DNA from: Pseudomonas entomophila
GTDB lineage: Bacteria > Pseudomonadota > Gammaproteobacteria > Pseudomonadales > Pseudomonadaceae
Assembly (NCBI RefSeq): GCF_023277925.1
Contig: NZ_CP063832.1
Location: 5,501,501 to 5,565,500 of the forward strand
DNA: 64,000 nucleotides
Direction of reading: 5' to 3'
Shown: positions 52,810 to 60,700 of the stretch, in pieces
Numbering within the stretch: position 1 is the first letter of the stretch
How the letters are laid out: each line of letters starts with the position of its first letter
The notes under the pieces: model-generated
What the model was told of the DNA's origin: nothing
The model's input: the letters and a program-made list of their open reading frames with translations, nothing else
The model's database searches: none
Translations under genes and position numbers: made by a program

Positions 52810-53634
52810 ATGCGTAATGACGCCCACGACGATTTCGACGATGTGCCCGCCCTGCGCGCCGGCACCCCTGATGACGATGAACTGCTGCCCGCTCATGTGG
52901 CGCGCAGCCGCCAGAAGGCCGCGCAACCGCGCAGCAATGGCCCTTTGTGGGCATTGCTGGGGGCTTCGTTCATTGCCCTGGCAGGGCTGGGCTGGTGGAG
53001 CTTCCAGCAGATCTCGCTGATGGAGCAGCAACTGGTGGCCACCCAGGAAAGCTTCGCCCGCATCAGCGAGGAAGCGGCGGGGCGCTTGCAGGCGATCAGC
53101 GGCAAGGTCGATGCCAGCGAATCGAACAGCACCACCGGCAGCGAGGCGCTGAAACTGCAGATCCGCCAGTTGCAGGCCAGCCTGGCCGAGCAGGGCAAGC
53201 AGCAGCAAGGCGTCGCCGGGCAAGCCGGTGACCTGGGCAAGCGCCTGGAGCAGGTGCTGGCCGATACCCGTGAGCAGCAGAAGGCGGTGACCGAACTGCA
53301 AGGCCAGTTGCAGGCGCAGTTGAAAGCGGTCAATGCCGAACTGGCGACGCTCAAGTCGGGCCAGGTCGACGGTGGCAAGCTGGATGATCAGCTCAAGAAC
53401 TTGAACAGTGAAGTAGCGGCGCTGAGGAAACAGGGCAACCCGAGCGCCGCCATCGCCAGCCTGGAGCAGGATGTGCTGGTGCTCAAGAGCCAGGTCGACA
53501 ACCGTCCGGCGCAGGCGTCCGGTGGCGCCTCGGTGCAGGAGTTCGATGCGTTTCGCGGGCAGATGACCCGTAACATCAACACGCTACAGAGCCAGATCCA
53601 GAACCTGCAGCAGCAGATCAATGCCCGGCCCTGA
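52810..53634 (+). CDS. Membrane-anchored coiled-coil protein of unknown function
   Basis: A 274-residue protein that I cannot assign to a characterised family. An acidic N-terminus (residues 2-37) is followed by one membrane helix (LWALLGASFIALAGLGWWSF, about 46-65). The rest is almost entirely coiled coil, rich in Gln, Ala and Leu (LQAQLKAVNAELATLKSGQ, LQSQIQNLQQQINARP). ATG 52810 was chosen over a start 27 bases upstream because the SDR gene's distance and the acidic start fit better; this is not certain. It may be a bitopic scaffold with a periplasmic rod. Confidence 0.8.
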   Translation: MRNDAHDDFDDVPALRAGTPDDDELLPAHVARSRQKAAQPRSNGPLWALLGASFIALAGLGWWSFQQISLMEQQLVATQESFARISEEAAGRLQAISGKVDASESNSTTGSEALKLQIRQLQASLAEQGKQQQGVAGQAGDLGKRLEQVLADTREQQKAVTELQGQLQAQLKAVNAELATLKSGQVDGGKLDDQLKNLNSEVAALRKQGNPSAAIASLEQDVLVLKSQVDNRPAQASGGASVQEFDAFRGQMTRNINTLQSQIQNLQQQINARP

Positions 53635-53640
53635 CCGGTT

Positions 53641-53688
53641 GTTCGCCGGCAAGCCGGCTCCTACGCAGGAGCCGGCTTGCCGGCGAAC
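53641..53688. repeat. REP doublet between convergent genes
   Basis: GTTCGCCGGCAAGCCGGCTC and its inverted copy, separated by about eight bases, lie between the coiled-coil gene and the old yellow enzyme, which converge here. It may act as a bidirectional 3' end. Confidence 0.9.
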
Positions 53689-53698
53689 AGGGTCTCAC

Positions 53699-54748
53699 TC
53701 ACATCCGCGGATAATCGATATACCCCACCGGCCCCTTGCCATAGAAGGTTTCCGGATGCGGCGCGTTGAGCGCAGCATCGGCGGCCAGGCGCGCCGGCAG
53801 GTCGGGGTTGGCGATGAACGGGATACCGAAGGCCACGGCATCGGCCTTGCCGGCGGCAAGGGCGGCGTTGGCGCTGGCCTTGTCGAAGCGCTCGTTGACG
53901 ATGTACGGGCCACCGAAGGCCTGCTTGATCAGCGAGCCGATGCTGTCGTCAGCCTCTTTCTCCCGCGAGCAGATGAAGGCGATGCCGCGCTTGCCCAGTT
54001 CACGGGCCACATAGGTAAACGTTTCGGCGCGGTCCGCGTCGCCCATGTCATGGGCATCGGCGCGCGGTGCCAAATGCACGCCGACACGGCCTGGGCCCCA
54101 TACTTCGATCACCGCGTCGGTCACCTCTAGCAACAGCCGGGCACGGTTCTCCAGCGAGCCGCCGTAGCGGTCGCTGCGCTGGTTGGTGCTGCTTTGCAGG
54201 AACTGGTCGAGCAGGTAGCCGTTGGCGCCATGGATCTCGACACCGTCGAAGCCCGCCGCCTTGGCGTTCTCGGCGCCGCTGCGGTAGGCCTCGACGATAT
54301 CGGCGATTTCCTCGGTCTCCAGGGCGCGCGGGGTCGGGTAGTCGCTGAGCGGTCGCACCAGGCTCACATGGCCTTTTGGCTGGATCGCGCTGGGCGCCAC
54401 CGGCAGCTCGCCGTTCAGGTAGGACGGGTGGGAAATCCGCCCGACATGCCACAGCTGCAGGAAGATGCGCCCGCCGGCCGCGTGGACGGCCTTGGTGACG
54501 TTGTGCCAGCCGTGCACCTGCTCGTCGTTCCAGATGCCAGGCGTGTCGGGGTAGCCGACGCCCATGGCGGTGACCGAGGTCGCCTCGCTGAGGATCAGCC
54601 CGGCGCTGGCGCGTTGCACGTAGTACTCGGCCATCAGCGCGTTGGGCACGCGGCCCTCGTCGGCGCGGCAGCGGGTCAGCGGGGCCATGATGATGCGGTT
54701 GGGCAGGTCGAGGTCGCCCAGGGTGATCGGGTCGAAGAGCGTAGTCAT
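53699..54748 (-). CDS. Old yellow enzyme family ene-reductase (XenB/NemA-like)
   Basis: A 349-residue FMN-dependent TIM barrel. The start is ATG 54748 (MTTLFDPITLGDLDLPNRII). Conserved parts are APLTRCRADEGR, FLQLWHVGRISHPSY and EIHGANGYLLDQFLQSSTNQ, with the substrate-binding pair H173 and N176. These enzymes reduce activated alkenes, N-ethylmaleimide and nitro compounds with NAD(P)H. It is preceded by an ArsR-type gene on the same strand, which probably controls it. Confidence 0.94.
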   Translation of the reverse strand: MTTLFDPITLGDLDLPNRIIMAPLTRCRADEGRVPNALMAEYYVQRASAGLILSEATSVTAMGVGYPDTPGIWNDEQVHGWHNVTKAVHAAGGRIFLQLWHVGRISHPSYLNGELPVAPSAIQPKGHVSLVRPLSDYPTPRALETEEIADIVEAYRSGAENAKAAGFDGVEIHGANGYLLDQFLQSSTNQRSDRYGGSLENRARLLLEVTDAVIEVWGPGRVGVHLAPRADAHDMGDADRAETFTYVARELGKRGIAFICSREKEADDSIGSLIKQAFGGPYIVNERFDKASANAALAAGKADAVAFGIPFIANPDLPARLAADAALNAPHPETFYGKGPVGYIDYPRM

Positions 54749-54795
54749 GTGCAAAGCCTCGCTTGAATCAGTGGGATACGGCGGCGTCGCCGCTG

Positions 54796-55098
54796 TCAGA
54801 GCTCTTGGCTCATCTGCTTGAGGAACGCCTGGATGGTGGCCTCGTTGCGTTTGAAGAAATGCCATTGGCCGACCTTCTGGCTGCTGATCAAGCCAGCGCG
54901 CTGCAGGGTGGCCAGGTGCGCGGAGACGGTCGACTGCGACAGGCCGCAGCGTTGGTCGATCTGCCCGGCGCAGACACCGTTGTCGGTGCTGTGCTGCTGA
55001 TCGGGGAACTGCACCGCCGGGTCCTTCAGCCAGGCGAGGATTTCGCGCCGGACCGGGTGGGACAGGGCTTTTATGATTTCGTCGAGATCAATCGGCAT
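54796..55098 (-). CDS. ArsR-family transcriptional regulator
   Basis: A 100-residue winged-helix protein (IIKALSHPVRREILAWLKDP, CGLSQSTVSAHLATLQRAGL). It has a cysteine pair region (GVCAGQIDQRCGLSQ) but not the classical CxC metal site, so it could sense an electrophile or redox signal via Cys. It lies 47 bases upstream of the ene-reductase gene, and an 11-bp inverted repeat sits in its promoter. Together this resembles an electrophile-responsive pair. Confidence 0.9.
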   Translation of the reverse strand: MPIDLDEIIKALSHPVRREILAWLKDPAVQFPDQQHSTDNGVCAGQIDQRCGLSQSTVSAHLATLQRAGLISSQKVGQWHFFKRNEATIQAFLKQMSQEL

Positions 55099-55122
55099 GG
55101 CGGATTCTCAGGCTGCTTAACG

Positions 55123-55168
55123 GTATATCGCGATGAGGCGAAATATAAATCGATGGTTCGCGATATAC
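55123..55168. promoter_or_regulatory. Inverted-repeat operator upstream of arsR-like gene
   Basis: GTATATCGCGA (55123-55133) and TCGCGATATAC (55158-55168) are perfect 11-bp inverted repeats separated by 24 nt, 25 bases upstream of the ArsR ATG. A related half (CTATATCG) lies at about 55202. ArsR dimers bind such AT-rich palindromes, so autoregulation is likely. Confidence 0.65.
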
Positions 55169-55251
55169 AAATATGAAAGTGTTCTGAGTTGAGGCGTAAT
55201 CGCTATATCGGGCCGTGACGATGGGGACTGGGCGAGTGCTAGACTGCCGCC

Positions 55252-55845
55252 ATGAACTACCTCGCACACTTGCACCTTGGCGGCGATGCGCCGCAACAAT
55301 TGCTTGGCAGCCTGTATGGCGATTTCGTCAAGGGCACGCTGGAGGGGCGATTCCCCCCTGTGCTGGAGGCGGCGATCCGGCTGCACCGGCAGATCGACAG
55401 CTACACCGACAGCCATCCCTTGGTGCTGGCGGCGCTGGCGCGTTTCCCCCGGGAGCGGCGGCGTTTTGCCGGGATCGTGCTGGACGTGTTCTTCGACCAC
55501 TGCCTGGCGCGGCATTGGGGCGAGTATGCCGAACAGCCGCTGGCACAGTTCACCGGCGGCTTCTACAAGGTGCTGCTAGCCGAGCCGGAACTGCCAGGCC
55601 GGCTGGCGCGGATCGCGCCGTTCATGGCGGCGGATGACTGGCTGGGGGCTTATGGCGACTTCGCCATGCTGGAGCAAGTGTTCCAGGGCATCGCTCGGCG
55701 CCTGTCACGGCCGGAAGTGATGACGGGGATGATGGGCGAGGTGGAGCGGTTGTATACGCCGTTGCTGGCGGATTTTCGCGAGTTCTATCCGCAATTGCAG
55801 GCGTTCGCCGCGGCGAAGCGCTCCGAATCTCCGGCGAGCTCGTAG
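55252..55845 (+). CDS. acpH: ACP phosphodiesterase
   Basis: A 197-residue AcpH (DUF479) protein, a metal-dependent phosphodiesterase that removes the 4'-phosphopantetheine arm from acyl carrier protein. It starts MNYLAHLHLGGDAPQQLLGS and has LYGDFVKG, LHRQIDSYTDSHPLV and the metal-binding LDVFFDHCLARHW. The fold resembles HD-domain hydrolases. It is transcribed away from the arsR-like gene. Confidence 0.93.
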   Translation: MNYLAHLHLGGDAPQQLLGSLYGDFVKGTLEGRFPPVLEAAIRLHRQIDSYTDSHPLVLAALARFPRERRRFAGIVLDVFFDHCLARHWGEYAEQPLAQFTGGFYKVLLAEPELPGRLARIAPFMAADDWLGAYGDFAMLEQVFQGIARRLSRPEVMTGMMGEVERLYTPLLADFREFYPQLQAFAAAKRSESPASS

Positions 55846-55882
55846 GAGCGGCTTCAGCCGCGATCACCGGCAAAGCCGGTGC
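55842..55882. repeat. REP sequence after acpH
   Basis: GTAGGAGCGGCTTCAGCCGC followed by an ACCGGC-AAA-GCCGGT hairpin overlaps the last bases of acpH. Related to the paired elements at 21, 45 and 62 kb, but with only one outer arm. Confidence 0.7.
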
Positions 55883-56019
55883 CATCCCCCATGGTTGGTC
55901 ACAGTTGCCTTTCAGGCCCGAAAATCAGATTTAACCTCTTTCGTGTAGTCCATTTCCCAAACATACTCCCACCGCCCTTTTTCCGTTGCGGTCGTTCTGG
56001 CACGGCTCTAGTCTCGGCG

Positions 56020-56219
56020 GGTCGCTTGAATCAGCGACCGGCTTTGACAGGCCGACTTCCAAGAGCAACTTCAACTGTTTCGCTTTTCATGGCGGCTGTA
56101 TGTGGGGCACTTCGTGTGCGCCGGGGTTTTGCTCTTGCTGACCGGTCTGTCAACCCATGTACAGCTGCCACCCTCTTGTTTGACAGCAGACGGTGGTGGT
56201 CCCACTCATCAGCAAGAGG
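56020..56219 (+). promoter_or_regulatory. Structured leader with alternative pairings at the SD (RNA switch candidate)
   Basis: The leader of the DUF6124 gene has interlocking complementary segments. CAAGAGCAA (56060-56068) pairs with TTGCTCTTG (56129-56137). The overlapping CTCTTGCTGA (56132-56141) pairs with TCAGCAAGAG (56209-56218), which contains part of the SD (AAGAGG, 56214-56219). CCTCTTG (56172-56178) pairs with CAAGAGG (56213-56219) too. CTGTCAA (56147-56153) pairs with either TTGACAG copy (56044-56050 or 56180-56186). These pairings exclude one another, as in a riboswitch or attenuator. A simple hairpin at 56020-56039 starts the region. Confidence 0.55.
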
Positions 56220-56224
56220 TAGTC

Positions 56225-56467
56225 ATGTTAAAAATCGTCCCCGACCCTCCCCACAACCCTCACTCCCTTGAAGACACCCTCATCCAGGCCACCGAGTACG
56301 CCCTGTGCGCATTGACCGTGGCCTATCAGGCGGTACTGGCCCAGCCCAGGTCCCCGGCCACAATCCTGATGATGGTGTCGATGCACGAAGTCGAATCGCT
56401 GCGCGTGCTGCTCGAGTCGGCGTTGATCCAGGTGCAGATGCCGGCGCAGCCGCGGGTACTGCACTAG
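56225..56467 (+). CDS. DUF6124-like small protein
   Basis: An 80-residue protein (MLKIVPDPPHNPHSLEDTLI). The proline-rich N-terminus followed by one long helical part (QATEYALCALTVAYQAVLA, MVSMHEVESLRVLLESALIQ) matches the small DUF6124 proteins I know from Pseudomonas. SD AAGAGG lies five bases before the ATG and can be sequestered by the leader. Function is unknown. It is followed by a DUF3077-type gene. Confidence 0.75.
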   Translation: MLKIVPDPPHNPHSLEDTLIQATEYALCALTVAYQAVLAQPRSPATILMMVSMHEVESLRVLLESALIQVQMPAQPRVLH

Positions 56468-56482
56468 GCCCTGGCTAGCCCT

Positions 56483-56550
56483 GTTCGCCGACAAGCCGGC
56501 TCCTACGAAAAACGCCACGCTCCACCTGTAGGAGCCGGCTTGCCGGCGAA
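56483..56550. repeat. REP doublet between the DUF6124 and DUF3077 genes
   Basis: TTCGCCGACAAGCCGGCTCC and, inverted, GTAGGAGCCGGCTTGCCGGC lie between the two small genes. A REP doublet inside a potential operon may lower or stabilise expression of one part. Confidence 0.85.
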
Positions 56551-56590
56551 AGGGCCCGCCCAGGCCCCCACCACTTCAGGGAGAAAAACA

Positions 56591-56860
56591 ATGACCACAG
56601 ACGACACCACCCCCAACACCACCGCTGGCAAAACCAAGTTCTACCAAGGCGAAGGCCAGACCGCCCCGTTGTTCTGCATCGAACCCGGCATCCCTTGCCA
56701 GCATGCCCGCGAACAGGCCTCGGAACTGATGGGCTGCGTGCGCGACCTGACTATTGCCGGGATCATGGAGGAAAAGCCGCAACTGCTCTGGGCGTCGTAC
56801 TATCTGAGTGCGCTGGCCAAGGCGCTGATGGATGATGCGGAGCTGGGTATGAGGCATTGA
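56591..56860 (+). CDS. DUF3077 domain protein
   Basis: An 89-residue protein. The segment PLFCIEPGIPCQHAREQASEL followed by MGCVRDLTIAGIMEE matches the small DUF3077 family of pseudomonads. It is predicted soluble and helical; function is unknown. SD AGGGAGAAAAAC precedes ATG 56591. It often pairs with DUF6124-type genes. Confidence 0.8.
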   Translation: MTTDDTTPNTTAGKTKFYQGEGQTAPLFCIEPGIPCQHAREQASELMGCVRDLTIAGIMEEKPQLLWASYYLSALAKALMDDAELGMRH

Positions 56861-56930
56861 GGCAGGAACGGCTCGGTCTGGGTGTCTTGCAGCCAGTCGG
56901 GCTGGGTCGATCATGCAATGCATACATCGT

Positions 56931-56956
56931 GGGGCGGCAAGTGCCGCCCCTATTGT
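56931..56956 (+). terminator. Terminator of the DUF3077 gene
   Basis: GGGGCGGC (56931-56938) and GCCGCCCC (56943-56950) form an 8-bp stem with a 4-nt loop, followed by TATTGTG. The T-run is weak. Confidence 0.6.
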
Positions 56957-57132
56957 GCTGTTGTTTAGCCCACTGTGGCTGTGTTCGGATATCGTCTCAG
57001 AACTGCGTCGCCGACTGTTTGTGTAGATGCCGGCCAAGACGTCGCAACGGTGGTCAGTCTTGAACTTGCTAGGAATGAGAGTTCGGTCGGAAATTGCCAG
57101 ATTTTAGCTCAGTACTTCCCGTATATTAACCT

Positions 57133-57162
57133 GGAAATGCTTGATTTAAATTAAGCATTTCC
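57133..57162 (-). terminator. AT-rich stem-loop after the immunity gene
   Basis: GGAAATGCTT (57133-57142) and AAGCATTTCC (57153-57162) form a perfect 10-bp stem with a 10-nt loop. It begins six bases after the immunity stop and probably ends the rhs-immunity transcript. No T-run is present. Confidence 0.5.
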
Positions 57163-57167
57163 TTCGT

Positions 57168-57773
57168 TCATCTAGTTTCTTGGTGCTCGGGTTTTGGTGT
57201 GGCTTGGAATCGTTTGTAAAGTGCGGTTTTTAGTTTTCTATAGGGCTTCGGGGCGTCTTCTCTGTTTAAGGGGGAGCTCATGTCGCTTTCGGTTAATGTG
57301 CTGGTCACCATTCGAATTGCCAAGTGTTCATGCTCACCAGATTTATCAAGAGAGCTTTCTAGTGTTTCGATAAGATAAGCGCCTCGTGAGCAGGTTTCGT
57401 TAAACCTGATCACGTAATAGTCATCTATCGTCATTGCTCCTTCCTTTCGAGTTTCATCAAAGAAGAATTTTAGTGATCTTGATGCTGGCAGGTTCTTTAT
57501 GAGTGTTGTCAATCTGGCGCGAGGCCCTATTTCGAATGCGTTGCCAATGGGGATTTTCTTATTGAAATATTGTTTATGGAGTATCCAGAGTGGGTTTTTT
57601 TTATGAAATATATCTATATAATTTTCATAGGAGTGAAAATCACAGGTCTCGCCAGTCAAGTAATATCCGGCATTCTCCAGTGTTTCCGGGGAGAAGTCGG
57701 AAACGCCAAGAAGTTCGGGTTTTTCTACGCAGCCATCGCGCAGAAAAATATCGACAAGTTCAAATAGTTCCAT
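57168..57773 (-). CDS. Putative immunity protein of the Rhs toxin
   Basis: A 201-residue soluble protein with no family I can name. The start is ATG 57773 (MELFELVDIFLRDGCVEKPE); its SD (GAGG) overlaps the rhs stop codon, so translation is probably coupled to rhs. GC content is clearly lower than the surrounding chromosome and the codons are AT-rich (Ile, Lys, Phe, Tyr), as is usual for recently acquired immunity genes. Context (directly after an Rhs tip) is the only evidence for its role. Confidence 0.75.
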   Translation of the reverse strand: MELFELVDIFLRDGCVEKPELLGVSDFSPETLENAGYYLTGETCDFHSYENYIDIFHKKNPLWILHKQYFNKKIPIGNAFEIGPRARLTTLIKNLPASRSLKFFFDETRKEGAMTIDDYYVIRFNETCSRGAYLIETLESSLDKSGEHEHLAIRMVTSTLTESDMSSPLNREDAPKPYRKLKTALYKRFQATPKPEHQETR

Positions 57774-57781
57774 GATTCGCC

Positions 57782-60700
57782 TCATCGTGCAGGATTCGTT
57801 TTCGAAGCATGATGCTTATTCAAGATATCCCTGGTCTTAGCAAGTTCTTCCACTCTATTGGATTTCGGGTTGGCATCGATTCCGGCTTGGGCAGCAGATG
57901 CCATTTTCTTGACGTTGCTGGGCTCTTCAAGATACTCAACAATGCACTCGCATGCTTTTTTCCATTCACCAGGCTTCATGTTGCGAGTGGCTGGGTCAAC
58001 CGGTACAAACTCAATACGCTCACCGGACGCATCGGGAGTCAACCCGATATGTCCTTTTTTGGGGAGGCCAGGGCCTTGGATGTTTACATGGACGCCTCGG
58101 TTCATCACATCCCCTCCAGCTGTGTTGCCCGTAACTTTGTGCTCGTTACGTTTGGCTAAGCCTAGCGGGTCGCACCATCCTATTGGGTTAGGTGAGTAAA
58201 CATAAAGGTTAATACCTCCTGAATACTGAATGATGTCTTGATTTACGAAACGGCCTAGGTGGGGGTCATAGTATCGATAGCGGTTGTAGTGCAGCCCGGT
58301 CTCATGATCGTGGTATTGGCCCTGGAAGCGAAGCGGGTTGCTCAGGCCGTGCTGTTTGGCCCACGCCGAGCGCTCCTCCCTCACTTCACCCCACGCCTTG
58401 TACTGCCCTGCCCAAGCGATGTGGCCGTGCTCATCGGTCAGCTCCATCGGCGTGCCGAGGTGGTCGCAGTGGTACCAGGCAATCGCGTCGAACGCTTGTG
58501 GCTTCACCTCGGTATGCCACAACGGGTCCTGATCGAAGTCATATTCACGCTGACCCCAGTCCGGTTGCTTGTGCAAGCGGATCGGGCTCTTGTGCAGGGC
58601 CTGGGCGACCGGCACGAAGCTGCCCGGTTCGTACAGATAGTGCACGGTGCGACCGGTGTCGCCTTCGTCGCGTGGCGGTGAGCTCTCCCAGGCCAGGGTG
58701 TCGCCATCCCAGCCAAACAGGGTGAAGCCACAGCCGAGTTCACGTTGGCGCTTGGCCCGTTGCAGCTGGTTCCAGCCGGTGCCCGCTTCCGGGCGGTCCC
58801 AGAAGTGCGCCACCGAATGCTTGTGCAAACGCCGGCCCAGGGCGTCGTAGCTGTAGTCGACCTTGAGCTTATCGTCGTTGTAACTGGCCAGCCGGTCGAA
58901 CAAGTCCCAGGTGAAGTGGGCATGGGCGCCGTTGTGCAGGCGGTGGATCAAATTGCCGCGTTCGTCGTAGCGGTAATGAGTACCCGCGTACTCGCGCAGC
59001 AGGTTGTCCATCAGCTTGTTACGCCGTGGATCGGCTTCCAGCGGGCGGTTCAGTTCCTGGGTTTTCTGGTCCAGCAGGTTACCGGCCGGGTCGAAGGCAA
59101 AGGTTTCCACGCCCAGGCGGCTGGTGGCCTTGAGCAGGCGACCGACCGGATCGTACTGGTACTCCAGCTGCCCACGACGGCTGTCGTGGATATTGGTCAG
59201 CTGGCCGGCGGCGTCATAGCGGTACTGACGCTTGAGCAGCGTGGACTGGCCGTCGTGGCTGCCCAACAACTGTTCCTGCAAGCGCCCGGCCGGGTCCCAG
59301 GCCTGGGTCTGCATCAGCTTATTGCCCTGATGCCGCACGGTTTCGCGGTGCAGGTCGTCGCGCTCGTAAGCCAGCATTTCGTGCTGGTCGAGGGTCATGC
59401 CGAGCAGGTGGCCGCTGCCGTAGGTCAGCCAGCTGACCTTGTGGCCGTCCGGACGGATCGTTGCAGTGCGCTGGTTGAGGGCGTCGTACTCGTGCTGCCA
59501 TACCGCAACCATCGGCGTGCCGGTGGCCAAGTAATACTGGTGCTCGCGGGTCAGGTTACCGGCTTCATCGTGGAACCATTGCAGCTTGCTGGCGGCGTTG
59601 ACGGCCTGGATCAACTGGTCGTTGCCGTCGTAGGCAAAGGTTTCGCTCTGGCTTTGGTTGCCCAGGCGGGCCGTGCGCTCACTCAATCGGCCCATGGGGT
59701 CGAAGGTCAGCTCGATACGGCGCTGGCCGACTTGGGTCGAGGCGAGGCGACCGCTGTACGGGTCGTACTGGTAACGGGTGACCAGGCCATCGAAGCCGGT
59801 TTCTTGCAGCAGTCGGCCGACCGGGTCGTAGAGGAAGGTGGCCTTGCTGGTGTTCTCGTTTTCCAGCCCGATCAAGCGGCCGAGCTTGTCCCAGCGGTAG
59901 TGCAAGGTGTGCTCATTGGCGTCGACGCGTTCGGCAAGCATCCCCGCAGCGGTATAGGACCAGGTGGTGCAGCGGTCGAGCGCGTCGACGTGGGCAGCAG
60001 GCGACCTTCGGCGTCGTAGTTGAAACGCTCCTCGGTCTTGTCCGGGTGGGTGACCTTGGCTAGCTGTCCGGCCTGGTACTCATAGGCGGTCTTGTTGTTG
60101 GCCGCGTCGGCGAATTCGGTCAGCTGGCCGAAGGCGTTGTACGTCCATTGGCTGGTTTTGCCGGAGCAGTCGGTGTACTCAAGCAACTGCCCGGCATCGT
60201 TGTAGGCCAGTGTCTTCTCGTTGCCCAGCGCATCCTTGATCGCCTTGACCAACCCGGCCGGGGTATAGGCGAACTCGGTCTTGTTGCCCAACGGGTCGAC
60301 GCTCTCGACCAGGTTGCCGCGCTCGTCGTAGTCACGCTGCCACAAGCCCCCCTCGGCATCGCGCAGCTTGATCGGCTGGTCATGATCGTCGTAGGCGTAG
60401 TGCACCGTGCTGTGGTCGGCGCGGATGTGCTGCAGCAGGTTGCTGCGTTCATCGTAGGTGTAGCGGTCCTGGCTGCCGTCGGGGTGGACGTGGCGGATGA
60501 CGTTCTTGCGTTCATCGCGGAATAGCCACTCCTCGCGGCCGTCCGGGTGGATCAGGCGGTAGGTGTAGCCGAGGGCGTCGTAGTAGTGCCAGGTTTCCTG
60601 GCCGTGGGCGTCGGTGACATAGGTCAGGCGGATGTTCGGGTCCCAGGCCAAGCGGGTCTCGAAGCTGCCGTCGTCGGCCCACTCGTGGATGGCCTTGGCC

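Larger units (their letters stand above)
56861..57167. other. Intergenic region after the DUF3077 gene with GC shift
   Basis: No gene is seen. It contains a terminator hairpin (56931-56950) for the DUF3077 gene. Composition then drops from the high GC of the chromosome to AT-rich sequence from about 57060 on, marking the boundary of the Rhs tip/immunity module. Confidence 0.7.

Noticed and set aside
58745..60019. 424-residue open frame opposite the rhs gene
   Set aside because: Mirror of the repetitive YD core; Val/Gln-rich, no domain.
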